Assembly: GCF_020404745.1 (NCBI RefSeq)
Contig: NZ_JAIZAP010000007.1
Coordinates: 1-64,000 of the forward strand
Origin: Aquibacillus saliphilus
GTDB taxonomy: Bacteria > Bacillota > Bacilli > Bacillales > Amphibacillaceae
Length of the DNA: 64,000 nt
Direction of reading: 5' to 3'
A program made the translations under genes and the position numbers. The notes under the pieces are model-generated. The model had not been told where the DNA came from. It ran no database searches and saw only the letters and a list, made by a program, of their open reading frames with translations. Below, in pieces: positions 52,300 through 61,194 of this stretch; within the stretch, counting starts at the first letter, position 1, and every line of letters starts with the position of its first letter.

Positions 52300-52334
52300 T
52301 TGAATTGACCTCCTGTCCATGTTATAGAAGAAAA

Positions 52335-52376
52335 TGAAACCCTTGCAGCATAATTAGTTATGGAAGCAAGGGTTTT
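52335..52376. terminator. Hairpin between gerQ and the small membrane-protein gene
   Basis: AAACCCTTGC and GCAAGGGTTT form a 10-bp stem around a 20-base loop. The T-run is better on the plus strand but partly present on the minus strand. Confidence 0.6.
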
Positions 52377-52422
52377 TAAAATGGAGAAAAACTTTTAATT
52401 AGTCATTCATCTTGCTATTACC

Positions 52423-52974
52423 TTATCTAGGTGGATAGTTTGCGAACTGACCAGTGCCAGCACCTGCACCATATGGATATTGATACTGTATCTCTTCATC
52501 AAACGTAATATAATCCAAGTAAATCATTAATAAGATGTGTCGTTTACCTGTTTCTGGGTTGCTAATAATGATATGATCTCTTCCGGCTGCTTCAATAATG
52601 CCTTTAAAAACCATTGCATTCCAACGATCGTTATTTTCAAATGTCATGTAGATGGTTGCTAATTTCCCCCGGTTAAGTCGTAAGATATTTTCGATATATG
52701 ATTCCTCTACTGGCAACATGCCTGGTACACCCTGCATCCCTGGCATGCCCTGCATCCCTTGAGGCATCCCGGCTTGCATCCCTGGTTGATAATAGCTAGG
52801 TTGTGAAGCTTGGGACATTGGTTGCTGTTGATAATATGGTGGCTGAACGTATCCATATCCTCCTTGACTCGGTTGACCAGCACCTATAGTTTGACCGCTG
52901 GCACCTGAAGGGTAACCACCAGCTCGCTTAGGCTGATCGCTACCAGTTGGTGCTTGTCGTTTCTCTTCACTCAT
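52423..52974 (-). CDS. gerQ: Spore coat protein GerQ
   Basis: The 183-residue protein has a Gly/Pro/Gln/Tyr-rich N-terminal half (YVQPPYYQQQPMSQASQPSY, plus Met/Gly/Gln/Pro repeats) and the conserved GerQ core VEESYIENILRLNRGKLATI, then AAGRDHIIISNPETGKRHIL. GerQ is an inner-coat protein, crosslinked by Tgl, that localises the cortex hydrolase CwlJ (established in B. subtilis). GGGAGAGGG precedes the ATG. The cwlJ gene expected next to it, immediately upstream on the same strand, is present only as a broken copy. Confidence 0.93.
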   Translation of the reverse strand: MSEEKRQAPTGSDQPKRAGGYPSGASGQTIGAGQPSQGGYGYVQPPYYQQQPMSQASQPSYYQPGMQAGMPQGMQGMPGMQGVPGMLPVEESYIENILRLNRGKLATIYMTFENNDRWNAMVFKGIIEAAGRDHIIISNPETGKRHILLMIYLDYITFDEEIQYQYPYGAGAGTGQFANYPPR

Positions 52975-53045
52975 GTTAAATTCCCTCTCCCTTTTTTAAA
53001 ATTATGACTACTAACCCCTTAAGTAAAACTACTTTCTCTAGAGTT

Positions 53046-53443
53046 TTAAAAAACTTCTGGACATTCAGCTTGTGTCGGACTATAGAAACAGTGAGATTTA
53101 TAACGCTCTGTATTCCACTGACCAAACCACTTAACAGGACAACTTCCTTCTGGAGAAAAACCAAAGAGAATTACTAGCTGTGTGGTACTTTTTACCGCTA
53201 ATTACTTTTCTTGCAAGATCTAAATCTTGCGGTCTTGCGCGTTGGTAAAAGTAATCTTTCTTTGTTGCTTCAGGATCCGTCGGGGCTCTATATCATCAAA
53301 ATCCAAACAACTTTTTCGTACACGGTTTACTCCAGTGTTTCCAGTCATTAGCATCCCGAGTTTGCCATCACCTTCTGCGTCAGCTCGCAAGTCAATCGAG
53401 CTAGCAGTTTAACATCTTCCTCAGTGCTTTGAATAACTGCCAT
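53046..53443 (-). pseudogene. cwlJ: cwlJ, cortex-lytic hydrolase, broken by frameshifts and a deletion
   Basis: A good start (ATG 53443 after GAGAGGTGACCTAA) opens MAVIQSTEEDVKLLARL, like CwlJ, then hits a stop. The family sequence continues in another frame (LRADAEGDGKLGMLMTGNTG, VNRVRKSCLDFDDI). It then resumes after a missing stretch of ~10 codons (DPEATKKDYFYQRARPQDLD, LARKVISGKKYHTASNSLWF). A further shift in CTTTGG leads to SPEGSCPVKWFGQW and ERYKSHCFYSPTQAECPEVF before the stop at 53046. At least three disruptions exclude a working protein unless the sequence is wrong. Confidence 0.88.
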
Positions 53444-53694
53444 TTAGGTCACCTCTCTTTGATGCAAAACATAATCATATGGAGCATGAATGATGTTATC
53501 TGCGCACATACTCTAATACACATATGTATGCAAAAAAATAAAAGGAATGATTAAAATTGGGAAATTACTTAGAAAAATTGGGTTTCGTTTATACCCAGAG
53601 TTAAACGAAGGGCGTGTTTTTAAAACTACCTCGCGTTATGCAAGTCACTACTTTAGTTTATGCTCTTGTGGTGATTGTTTTTATAAAACAAATC

Positions 53695-54231
53695 GTCACA
53701 GTTGATAGAAACTGCGACGTAACTTAAATGATGAGTGCATAATTCCTGTCCCGGAAATACACTCAAAAGGACCTTCATCACGTTCATGAAGGTTCTTCTT
53801 CATCTCTTTCACTACCAAAAGGACCTTCATCACGTTCATGAAGGTTCTTCTTCATCTCTTTCACTACCAAAAGGACCTTCATCACGTTCATGAAGGTTCT
53901 TCTTCATCTCCTTCACTACCAAAAGGATCTTCATCACGTTCATGAAGGTTCTTTTTCATCTCTTTCACTACCAAAAGGACCTTCATCACGTTCATGAAGG
54001 TTCTTCTTCATCTCTTTCACTACCAAAAGGATCTTCATCACGCTCATGAAGGTTCTTTTTCATCTCCTTCACTACCAAAAGGATCTTCATACTCTGATAA
54101 ACAGCTTATGGATCACTTTAATTGATTATCCAAGAATATTTCATCCTACTTGTAAAACCACCTATCTGGTACCCACCACGTGCTTTCCAGTATGACGAGG
54201 CATGTTACGTCGGAGTTTATAGATTTTGTGG
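53695..54231. repeat. Element E4: inverted copy of E2 with 52-bp tandem array
   Basis: E4 is the reverse complement of E2 with few differences. It starts CACAGTTGATAGAAACTGCG then ACGTAAC and ends GTTACGTCGGAGTTTATAGA then TTTTGTGG. The 52-bp units begin (AAAAGGAYCTTCATCACG) at 53765, 53817, 53869, 53921, 53973 and 54025, with a partial one at 54077. Each unit contains ACCTTCAT...ATGAAGGT, an 8-bp hairpin with a 7-base loop. Together with 53444-53694, which shows nothing recognisable, it fills the gap between cwlJ and hemQ. Confidence 0.85.
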
Positions 54232-54245
54232 CAAAACGACAATAT

Positions 54246-54288
54246 AAAAAGGCTGGCCGCTATATTTACGATAGCGGCCAGCCTATTA
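54246..54288 (-). terminator. Terminator after hemQ
   Basis: On the minus strand, GGCTGGCCGCTAT (54283-54271) pairs perfectly with ATAGCGGCCAGCC, followed by TTTTTATA. Confidence 0.95.
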
Positions 54289-54299
54289 AGTCTTAACTA

Positions 54300-55049
54300 T
54301 TAAACGTGAAGGAACGATGGTAATTCTTCATTTGTAAGAAGGTTACCAATATAGAAGGAACCAAATTCACCGTAGCGAGCAGTTACTTCATCAAAACGCA
54401 TTTCTGAAACTAATTTTTTAATTTGTAATGCATCATGTGCGAATAGAGTAACGCTCCATTCCCAGTCGTCAAGTCCCATTGATCCGGTGATAATTTGACG
54501 AATTTTACCTGCATACTTTCTACCAGTCATTCCATGTTCATACATAAGTTTCTTTCTGTCCTCCATCGGAAGTGAGTACCAATTATCATTGCCTTGGCGA
54601 CGCTTGTCCATTGGGTAGAAACATATGTGGTTCCATTTAGGAAGTCTTGGCTTTAGTCTTGCTTGTATTTCAGGAGTTTGTTCAGGGTCTTTTTCCCCTT
54701 CTTTAACCATGTATTTAGAAAGCTCAACAATAGATACATAAGAATAACTTTGAGCGGTGAAATCAGCCATCTTTGATTTATTAAAGGCTAATTCAACTTC
54801 ATTCAATTCTTGCATTGTTGGGCGAAGAATCATAAACATAAAATCGGCTTTATGTCCTAATATGCTATAAAATGCGTGGCTCCCGTTTTTGTTTTGTTCA
54901 ACTGTGTCCCACTTAGCTAATAAATCTTGAAACTCAGTAATAGCAGCTTGACGTTCTTCACTAGATGCAAGCTTCCAGGAAATCCAATCTATTGTTCTTA
55001 AGTCATGTAAACAATACCAACCATCCATGGTTTCTACTGCTTCAGCCAA
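54300..55049 (-). CDS. hemQ: Coproheme decarboxylase HemQ (chlorite dismutase fold)
   Basis: The 249-residue enzyme carries out the last step of the coproporphyrin-dependent haem pathway of Gram-positives, decarboxylating Fe-coproporphyrin III to haem b. The catalytic tyrosine is Y145 in [11 protein letters not shown] and the proximal histidine is H172 in [14 protein letters not shown]. These are the positions known for Staphylococcus/Geobacillus HemQ. The start is TTG 55049 with AAGGAGAG upstream. It is divergent from pta, as in B. subtilis (ywfI-pta). Confidence 0.95.
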   Translation of the reverse strand: MAEAVETMDGWYCLHDLRTIDWISWKLASSEERQAAITEFQDLLAKWDTVEQNKNGSHAFYSILGHKADFMFMILRPTMQELNEVELAFNKSKMADFTAQSYSYVSIVELSKYMVKEGEKDPEQTPEIQARLKPRLPKWNHICFYPMDKRRQGNDNWYSLPMEDRKKLMYEHGMTGRKYAGKIRQIITGSMGLDDWEWSVTLFAHDALQIKKLVSEMRFDEVTARYGEFGSFYIGNLLTNEELPSFLHV

Positions 55050-55336
55050 AATAATCTCTCCTTCAATGTCGATTTATGTTTTTAATATAACATAATTAGG
55101 GAAAGATAATCATTAACAAAGCTACTAACTAAACGAATGAGTGTGAACTATTTCAAAGGCAAAAGCGCTGTCTATACTCATATCACAGGCAATAGCTAAA
55201 TGAGGCATGAGATTCTCAGAATTATGAACAATTAATGACAGTGTGAAAAATCTGCTTATTAGGATTTTCGTATTGCTTTTAATCATACACAAAAAAGCGT
55301 ATCATATATAACAGATAGAATATGGAGGGTTAAATT

Positions 55337-56308
55337 ATGAGCGATTTATTTACTAAAATGAAAACAAGTTTAAAAGGAAATGATAGACGTATTGTATTTC
55401 CGGAAGGTTCAGATGAAAGAATATTAACTGCTGCCAGCCAGCTAGGAGCTGAAGGTATTTTAGCACCTGTACTAATCGGAAACGAAGATGAAGTGCAACA
55501 GAAGGCGCGAGATATCGGTGTCGATATTGCTAATACTGAAATAATTGATCCAACTAATTACTCTAAATTTGATGAGATGGTAACAAGCTTTGTTGAACGT
55601 CGTAAAGGAAAAGCAACTGAGGAAGATGCACGTAAAATACTTCTTGATGAAAATTACTTTGGAACGATGTTAATTTATATGAATGAAGCTGATGGTCTAG
55701 TTAGTGGTGCTGTTCATTCAACTGCTGATACAGTTCGACCAGCTCTACAAATAATCAAAACGAAGCCTGGGATTAAGAAAACTTCTGGGGTATTTATTAT
55801 GGTTCGTGACGAGGAAAAATACGTGTTTGCCGATTGTGCAATTAATATTTCTCCAGAAAGTCAAGATTTAGCAGAAATTGCATTAGCAAGCGCAGATACT
55901 GCTGGCTTGTTTGACATTGAGCCACGTGTGGCAATGCTGAGCTTCTCAACAGCTGGTTCTGCACAATCAGATGAAACAGAAAAAGTAACGAATGCAGTTA
56001 AAATTGCAAAGGAACAAAATCCTGATCTTGTGTTAGATGGTGAGTTTCAATTTGATGCGGCATTCGTACCTTCTGTTGCCGAGAAAAAAGCACCTAATTC
56101 TATACTTAAAGGCGATGCGAACGTATTTATTTTCCCAAGTCTTGAAGCAGGGAACATAGGCTATAAAATTGCACAACGCTTAGGTAACTTTGATGCAGTT
56201 GGACCGATCTTACAAGGACTAAATAAACCAGTCAACGATCTATCAAGAGGCTGCGATTCAGAGGATGTTTATAAATTAGCAATTATCACTGCAGCACAAT
56301 CTTTATAA
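55337..56308 (+). CDS. pta: Phosphate acetyltransferase
   Basis: The 323-residue short-form (EutD/Pta) enzyme interconverts acetyl-CoA and acetyl phosphate in the acetate overflow pathway. Family blocks are visible: RRKGKATEEDARKILLDENY, EADGLVSGAVHSTADTVRPA, MLSFSTAGSAQSDETEKV and QFDAAFVPSVAEKKAP. TATGGAGGG precedes the ATG. The 287-base upstream gap (shared with hemQ) contains no recognised cre box in my reading. Followed by a terminator. Confidence 0.95.
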   Translation: MSDLFTKMKTSLKGNDRRIVFPEGSDERILTAASQLGAEGILAPVLIGNEDEVQQKARDIGVDIANTEIIDPTNYSKFDEMVTSFVERRKGKATEEDARKILLDENYFGTMLIYMNEADGLVSGAVHSTADTVRPALQIIKTKPGIKKTSGVFIMVRDEEKYVFADCAINISPESQDLAEIALASADTAGLFDIEPRVAMLSFSTAGSAQSDETEKVTNAVKIAKEQNPDLVLDGEFQFDAAFVPSVAEKKAPNSILKGDANVFIFPSLEAGNIGYKIAQRLGNFDAVGPILQGLNKPVNDLSRGCDSEDVYKLAIITAAQSL

Positions 56309-56316
56309 ACTTACAC

Positions 56317-56345
56317 AAAAGCTCGAGCTACTAGCTCGGGCTTTT
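56317..56345 (+). terminator. Terminator after pta
   Basis: AAAAGCTCGAGCT and AGCTCGGGCTTTT pair (one G·T) with a 3-base loop and end in TTTTG. Confidence 0.85.
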
Positions 56346-56492
56346 GCTTATTTTATGCTCTTTTCATCAGCAACGAAGTTCAGTATGATAAGTAAAAGAA
56401 GCTATACTTGATGCTAACTTATTCTCGCGCACGGCCACGTTATGCGCATTCAACGCGACTTAATTATCATTCGTATTAGGAGGGGGAAATGT

Positions 56493-57620
56493 ATGTCTGA
56501 GATAGTTATTAAAAAAGTAATTCTCCATCGATTGGTTATGCAATTGAAGAATCCATTTTCAACAAGTTTTGGGACTTTTAAAGACAAGGACTTTTTTATT
56601 GTCGAAGTTGTTGATCAGCATGGTACACAGGGGTTTGGTGAGTCAGTTGCTTTTCCGGTCCCGTGGTACACAGAAGAGACTGTCGAAACGAATGCTCACG
56701 TGATTGAATCTTTTTTAATACCACTGCTGTTTGATGCACCCTTTACTCATCCTGAGCAAGTGGGGCAAAGGTTTCAATCAATCAGACGTAATAATATGGC
56801 TAAAGCAGCTGTCGAGGGTGCTATATGGGATTTGTATGCGAACAGAAGTAATCTTCCGTTAGCAAAGGTAATCGGGGGAACGAAACAAACGATTGATGTA
56901 GGTGTTAGTATTGGTATCCAGTCATCTACTTCTAAATTGGTAGAAATAATCAGTCAACATGTCCAGGAAGGGTATAAACGAGTTAAGTTGAAAATAAAAC
57001 CAGGACAAGATCTTGAGGTGTTGGCAGAAGTCAGAAAAAAATTCCCGAACTTACCCTTAATGGTTGATGCCAATTCAGCTTATACGTTAAAGGACATTGA
57101 TCGCTTAAAAGAGTTTGATAATTTTCATTTGCAAATGATTGAGCAGCCACTAGCCCATGATGATTTTATTGACCATGCCAAGCTACAATCCCAACTTGAA
57201 ACGCCAATTTGTTTGGATGAGAGCATTCATACATACTCCGATACAAAAACAGCGATTGCACTTGGGAGCTGTCGAATTATTAATATTAAAGTAGGACGAG
57301 TTGGTGGTATTACAGAAGCGAAGAAAATTCATGACTATTGTGCGTCACGAAAAATTCCTGTCTGGTGTGGTGGTATGCTAGAGGCTGGTGTCGGTAGAGC
57401 GCATAGCCTGGCAATTGCGTCGTTGCCTCAATTTACTCTTCCGGGTGACACGTCTGCTTCAAACAGATACTTTGCAAAAGATATTATTCGACCGGAAGTG
57501 ACGATGACAAATGGTACGGTGCAAATACCCATGCAGGCTGGAATCGGCTATCAGATTGACTGGGAAGCACTAGAGGAATATCGAATCGACAAAAAAGTAT
57601 GGAATAACATGGAGGCTTAG
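56493..57620 (+). CDS. menC: o-Succinylbenzoate synthase / NAAAR-type enolase-superfamily enzyme (MenC-like)
   Basis: The 375-residue enolase-superfamily protein belongs to the muconate-lactonising subgroup. The catalytic lysine pair is in VKLKIKPG (K165/K167), metal ligands are D192 (MVDANSAY), E217 (MIEQPL) and D242 (CLDESI), and the second lysine is K266 (NIKVGRVGG). Closest recalled homologues are Bacillus/Geobacillus OSBS/NAAAR proteins, which make o-succinylbenzoate for menaquinone or racemise N-acyl amino acids. No other men genes are in the window, so the role is open. ATG 56493 follows AGGAGGGGG; an upstream in-frame extension to 56442 lacks a ribosome site. Confidence 0.85.
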   Translation: MSEIVIKKVILHRLVMQLKNPFSTSFGTFKDKDFFIVEVVDQHGTQGFGESVAFPVPWYTEETVETNAHVIESFLIPLLFDAPFTHPEQVGQRFQSIRRNNMAKAAVEGAIWDLYANRSNLPLAKVIGGTKQTIDVGVSIGIQSSTSKLVEIISQHVQEGYKRVKLKIKPGQDLEVLAEVRKKFPNLPLMVDANSAYTLKDIDRLKEFDNFHLQMIEQPLAHDDFIDHAKLQSQLETPICLDESIHTYSDTKTAIALGSCRIINIKVGRVGGITEAKKIHDYCASRKIPVWCGGMLEAGVGRAHSLAIASLPQFTLPGDTSASNRYFAKDIIRPEVTMTNGTVQIPMQAGIGYQIDWEALEEYRIDKKVWNNMEA

Positions 57621-57657
57621 ATTCTAAAAAAGGGTTTAAACCGTATTATCGAAAATA

Positions 57658-57705
57658 CAAAAAGCACTTAGAAATCTACGACAGATCTCCAAGTGCTTTT
57701 TTGTT
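57658..57705. terminator. Bidirectional terminator between menC and lipL
   Basis: AAAAAGCACTT (57659-57669) pairs with AAGTGCTTTTT around an inner ATCT/AGAT stem. The last codons and stop of lipL lie inside it. Confidence 0.8.
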
Positions 57706-58518
57706 TCTATCAATCATTTGCTCGAGTCTTTTTTGATAAGATACAAATTCTAGTTCGCTTAATCCACCAGTTTGCATCGATTGATCAACTTCTGTTAATT
57801 TAGTTAAGATCCTGTCTTTGACTTCATTGATAGTTAATTCATTATCTAAAAGCTGTGTCAATGATGCCATTGTTTCCGGGTGAATCGTAGGATACTCAAA
57901 CTTCCCTTTTTCGCCTTGTGTCCCAATTTGGTAAAACTGCTTGATTAACTCTGCTCGATTTACCCCGTCACCTTCTACGCATAAATAAATTTGAACGGCA
58001 ATCCCGTTCTTTACTCGGCGCTGGGAAATACCTGCGAATTTTTTGCCACCGATACTTAAATCATACTCTCCAGGGCAATAGGAGCCTGTTACTTCAAAAG
58101 CTTTTATGTTAGTAGTCAGGTCACTAAATAATTCTTCGATAAAATAAACCATTGCTTGGTATCCTTCACGAATTCCTACCTTTTTTATGTCAGGTAAAAT
58201 GAATGACATGTTTAACACTCCAGAGTCTAAGACAACAGCTAACCCACCTGAATTTCTAACGATTGTTCGATAGCCTTGTTGTTGGAGAAACCTGACAGCA
58301 TCTGGCATATTTGGCAACTTGGCATCAGCAATCCCAAGTACAATTGTCCTCTCATGTACCCAAAGTCGAACCGTTGGCGGTGATTCTTGATTTCCGACAG
58401 AAATCGCCAAGGCATCATCGATAGCGAACGAGCTCATCGGTGAGTCTGAAATTTCCGGATTCGTTTGATCAATATAGCGAAGATTAGAAGTTTGCAAAAC
58501 ACTTTTCCAATTTGACAT
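57676..58518 (-). CDS. lipL: Octanoyl-[GcvH]:protein N-octanoyltransferase (LipL)
   Basis: This 280-residue protein of the LplA/LipB fold moves octanoyl groups from GcvH to E2 subunits in the Bacillus lipoate pathway. The acyl-accepting cysteine C148 is in EVTGSYCPGEYDLSIGGKKF (C150 in B. subtilis LipL) and RNSGGLAVVLDSGVLNMSFI matches the substrate loop. Length and the hemQ-pta-lipL neighbourhood agree with B. subtilis ywfI-pta-ywfL. I chose ATG 58518 (8 bases after GGAG); an adjacent ATG at 58521 is possible. Confidence 0.92.
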   Translation of the reverse strand: MSNWKSVLQTSNLRYIDQTNPEISDSPMSSFAIDDALAISVGNQESPPTVRLWVHERTIVLGIADAKLPNMPDAVRFLQQQGYRTIVRNSGGLAVVLDSGVLNMSFILPDIKKVGIREGYQAMVYFIEELFSDLTTNIKAFEVTGSYCPGEYDLSIGGKKFAGISQRRVKNGIAVQIYLCVEGDGVNRAELIKQFYQIGTQGEKGKFEYPTIHPETMASLTQLLDNELTINEVKDRILTKLTEVDQSMQTGGLSELEFVSYQKRLEQMIDRNKKALGDLS

Positions 58519-58726
58519 CATCAGTACTCCTTCAATATCTATAAGCATTTCATAGTATAACAAAAAAGCTCAGGTTTAAGCGAAAAACATACAATCAAGT
58601 TGTTTATTTATCTATTAAAAGGGTAACTAACAAGATAATATGACTAATTCTAATCATTTAAAGCGAGCAGGGGTATAGTAACTAGTGAGAATCCTGTTGA
58701 TTATTGGCGAAATAAGTGTAATTGCA

Positions 58727-58838
58727 TCAATTTCATAATCACCTTATGCAGCAATTGTCATCCGCATATAGTTTGGGAACGGTCTATCCCAACTATATGC
58801 GGATGACAACTTGCAAAAAAACAGTATTATGAAATTGA
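58727..58838. repeat. Element A: 112-bp palindromic element upstream of the BCCT gene
   Basis: The ends are TCAATTTCATAA (58727-58738) and TTATGAAATTGA (58827-58838), a perfect 12-bp inverted repeat. The centre is a ~21-bp hairpin, GTCATCCGCATATAGT (58757-58772) with ACTATATGCGGATGAC (58792-58807), extended by TTGGGA/TCCCAA with one bulge. It sits in the 618-base gap between lipL and the BCCT gene. The rest of that gap shows no supported gene; a 12-codon frame at 59033 after AAGGAG is too short to call. Confidence 0.85.
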
Positions 58839-59136
58839 CTAAATAAAGAAAGTAATTAGCGTATTCTCATGAATTTAGTAGATAAACGTGTCATAACGAC
58901 GATATCTATCTGTTTATACTATATAGGGGTAAACACCTGCCTTGTCCAAGCTCTTGCTTTTGTGATAGTCTATGCAACGGATTAATTTTAGTTGTCGGAT
59001 CTATTGCAAAGGGTAATTTCAAGGAGAAATCTTGTGTCATATCAGCAATTGTGGACACAATAGAGTGTAGCAATTCGCCATTTAGCAGACAACTTTATTT
59101 AAAAACAATATAACTTTATGAAAGAGGAGGAGATGT

Positions 59137-60792
59137 ATGTCACCGAAACCTAAAGGATTGACTTCATTTCGTGAGTCTTTAAAGACGCCGGTATTTTTAA
59201 TTTCACTTATTTTTGCTGTTTTATTTGTTATACTTGGTACTGTTTTACCTGATTTTGAATCCTATATGAACACAACGTTTGAATGGGTTGTCACAAATCT
59301 TGGATGGACCTTTATCCTTGGAGGAAGTTTTTTCTTAATCATTACACTTTTTCTCATCATTAGTCCACTTGGAGAAATTCGACTAGGTGGAGATAATGAA
59401 GAACCAGAATACTCGACCCCGAGTTGGTTCGCGATGCTGTTTAGTGCTGGTATGGGGATTGGTTTGTTATTTTGGGGTGTGTCAGAACCGATAAACCATT
59501 ATGATTGGCCAGCCAAGGGTGAAGGCGGTACTGCCGAAGCGGTACATATGGCCTTGCAATATTCATTTTTCCACTGGGGATTACACCCGTGGGCTATCTA
59601 TGCAGTCGTAGCTGGTGCGCTAGCTTACTTCACATACAGAAAAGAATTGCCAATGCTCCTTAGTTCAACGTTAGAACCGATCCTTGGCAGAGATAACCTT
59701 AATGGAGGTTGGGGAAATACTGTCAACATTATTGGTGTTATTGCCACATTGTTTGGTATCTCAACCTCACTTGGCCTTGGCGTTATGCAAATTGGTGGTG
59801 GTATGGAAACATTATTTGGTTTTCCTAATAATACAACCCTTTGGCTAGTAATTATTGTTATCGTCACAACTTTAGCTATCCTATCAACGACAACAGGTAT
59901 AGATAAGGGAATTAAGTGGTTAAGCCAAATCAACATGGGTGTTGCCGGACTACTATTACTATTTGTTTTGATATTAGGTCCAACACTATTTATTCTTAAT
60001 GCCTTTACACATTCGATAGGTAGTTATTTACAAAATCTAATGTCAATGTCGTTTGGAATTGATGCTGCTGGAGAGGGTACAGAAGGTTGGTATGGTACCT
60101 GGACGATTTTTTACTGGGCTTGGTGGATTTCGTGGGCACCGTTTGTAGGTTCATTTATTGCCCGTGTTTCTAGAGGACGGACGATTCGAAGCTTCTCAAT
60201 CGGGGTGTTACTCGTACCAACAGCTGTTAGTATGGTCTGGTTCAGTGTATTTGGTGGTACAGCACTGTATAGAGAGCACTTCACAGATGCAAGTATCCTT
60301 GATACTGTCATGAAGGATGAAGCATTAGGATTCTTCGCAATGCTAGGACAATTTCCATTTTCAGACCTACTTGTCGTTATTGCGATGATTTCTTTAACTG
60401 TCTTTTTCATTACATCTTCTGATTCTGGAACTTATGTAATCGGGATGTTAACATCAAAAGGAAATATGAACCCACCGATCCAGTTGCGTGTGACGTGGGG
60501 AATATTAGAAGGTGCCTTTGCCGCTGTATTACTTCTAGCTGGTGGGCTAGAAGCCTTACAGACCGCAGCCGTTGTTGGTGGCTTTCCGTTTATGATCATC
60601 ATGTTCTTTATGATTTACTGTTTGATCAAGGCGATGTTTGCAGAACTAAGCGGGGGATCGTTACCAATGGAACGGCAACGCATCTATACGGCGCTTGAAG
60701 ACCTGCGAAGTGAACGCAAAATTCAAGATGACGTCATCAATGAAAATGAAGAAGAATGGACAGAAAATAGTGAAGATCAAGAAAATAAGTAA
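59137..60792 (+). CDS. opuD: BCCT-family glycine betaine/choline-type transporter (OpuD-like)
   Basis: The 551-residue protein has 12 hydrophobic helices and BCCT signatures: SAGMGIGLLFWGVSEPINHY, QYSFFHWGLHPWAIYAVVAG (conserved Trp), and FYWAWWISWAPFVGSFIARV followed by SRGRTIR. It imports betaine or a related osmolyte with Na+ and is usually activated by hyperosmotic stress. The C-terminal ~45 residues are very acidic (EDLRSERKIQDDVINENEEE), as in osmosensing members. AGAGGAGGAG precedes the ATG. It is bracketed by inverted copies of the 112-bp element (A and B). Confidence 0.93.
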   Translation: MSPKPKGLTSFRESLKTPVFLISLIFAVLFVILGTVLPDFESYMNTTFEWVVTNLGWTFILGGSFFLIITLFLIISPLGEIRLGGDNEEPEYSTPSWFAMLFSAGMGIGLLFWGVSEPINHYDWPAKGEGGTAEAVHMALQYSFFHWGLHPWAIYAVVAGALAYFTYRKELPMLLSSTLEPILGRDNLNGGWGNTVNIIGVIATLFGISTSLGLGVMQIGGGMETLFGFPNNTTLWLVIIVIVTTLAILSTTTGIDKGIKWLSQINMGVAGLLLLFVLILGPTLFILNAFTHSIGSYLQNLMSMSFGIDAAGEGTEGWYGTWTIFYWAWWISWAPFVGSFIARVSRGRTIRSFSIGVLLVPTAVSMVWFSVFGGTALYREHFTDASILDTVMKDEALGFFAMLGQFPFSDLLVVIAMISLTVFFITSSDSGTYVIGMLTSKGNMNPPIQLRVTWGILEGAFAAVLLLAGGLEALQTAAVVGGFPFMIIMFFMIYCLIKAMFAELSGGSLPMERQRIYTALEDLRSERKIQDDVINENEEEWTENSEDQENK

Positions 60793-60797
60793 AATAT

Positions 60798-60831
60798 ATC
60801 CCTTACCGACTTGACGGTAGGGGATTTTTTA
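60798..60831 (+). terminator. Terminator after the BCCT transporter gene
   Basis: ATCCCTTACCG (60798-60808) and CGGTAGGGGAT (60815-60825) pair, followed by six T. Confidence 0.9.
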
Positions 60832-60889
60832 CGGTCCGGCACCTATCTCCGACAAGCTTCTATTAAGGAGAAAAATCTAGTTAATTTAG

Positions 60890-61000
60890 TCAATTTCATA
60901 ATAATGCTTTTTTGAAAGTTTTCATCCACATATAGTTGGGATTACCGTTCCTAGACTATATGCGGATGACAATTGCTGCATAAGGTAAGTATGAAATTGA
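60890..61000. repeat. Element B: inverted copy of element A downstream of the BCCT gene
   Basis: Ends TCAATTTCATAA (60890-60901) and TATGAAATTGA (to 61000). Its right arm is the reverse complement of the left arm of A (shared CTTATGCAGCAATTGTCATC) and its left arm matches A's right arm, so the two copies face opposite ways about 2.2 kb apart. The central hairpin has decayed slightly (CATCCACATATAGTTGGG against ACTATATGCGGATG). It occupies the middle of the 402-base gap; nothing else is recognised there. Confidence 0.85.
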
Positions 61001-61194
61001 TTCACTTTTAGTTCTATTTACAAATCATAGCTTGTCGCTTATTGTAGAGATAGTGCATATCTTGACTGCCCATTCTTATCTCAGATATCAATGATTGGTA
61101 CGCTAATAACTAAAGGTATACACCCTAAAATTTTAGCAACAACAGAACAGCTTACGATAAATGTTTATTATTCTTTCATAGAAAGGATCAAAAG

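Noticed and set aside
53227-53412. 61-aa plus-strand frame inside the cwlJ region
   Set aside because: Antisense of the cwlJ pseudogene; the minus strand carries the recognisable CwlJ fragments in three frames.
59033-59071. 12-codon leader peptide (TTG after AAGGAG) upstream of opuD
   Set aside because: Too short, TTG start, ordinary composition and no attenuator hairpin downstream of it.
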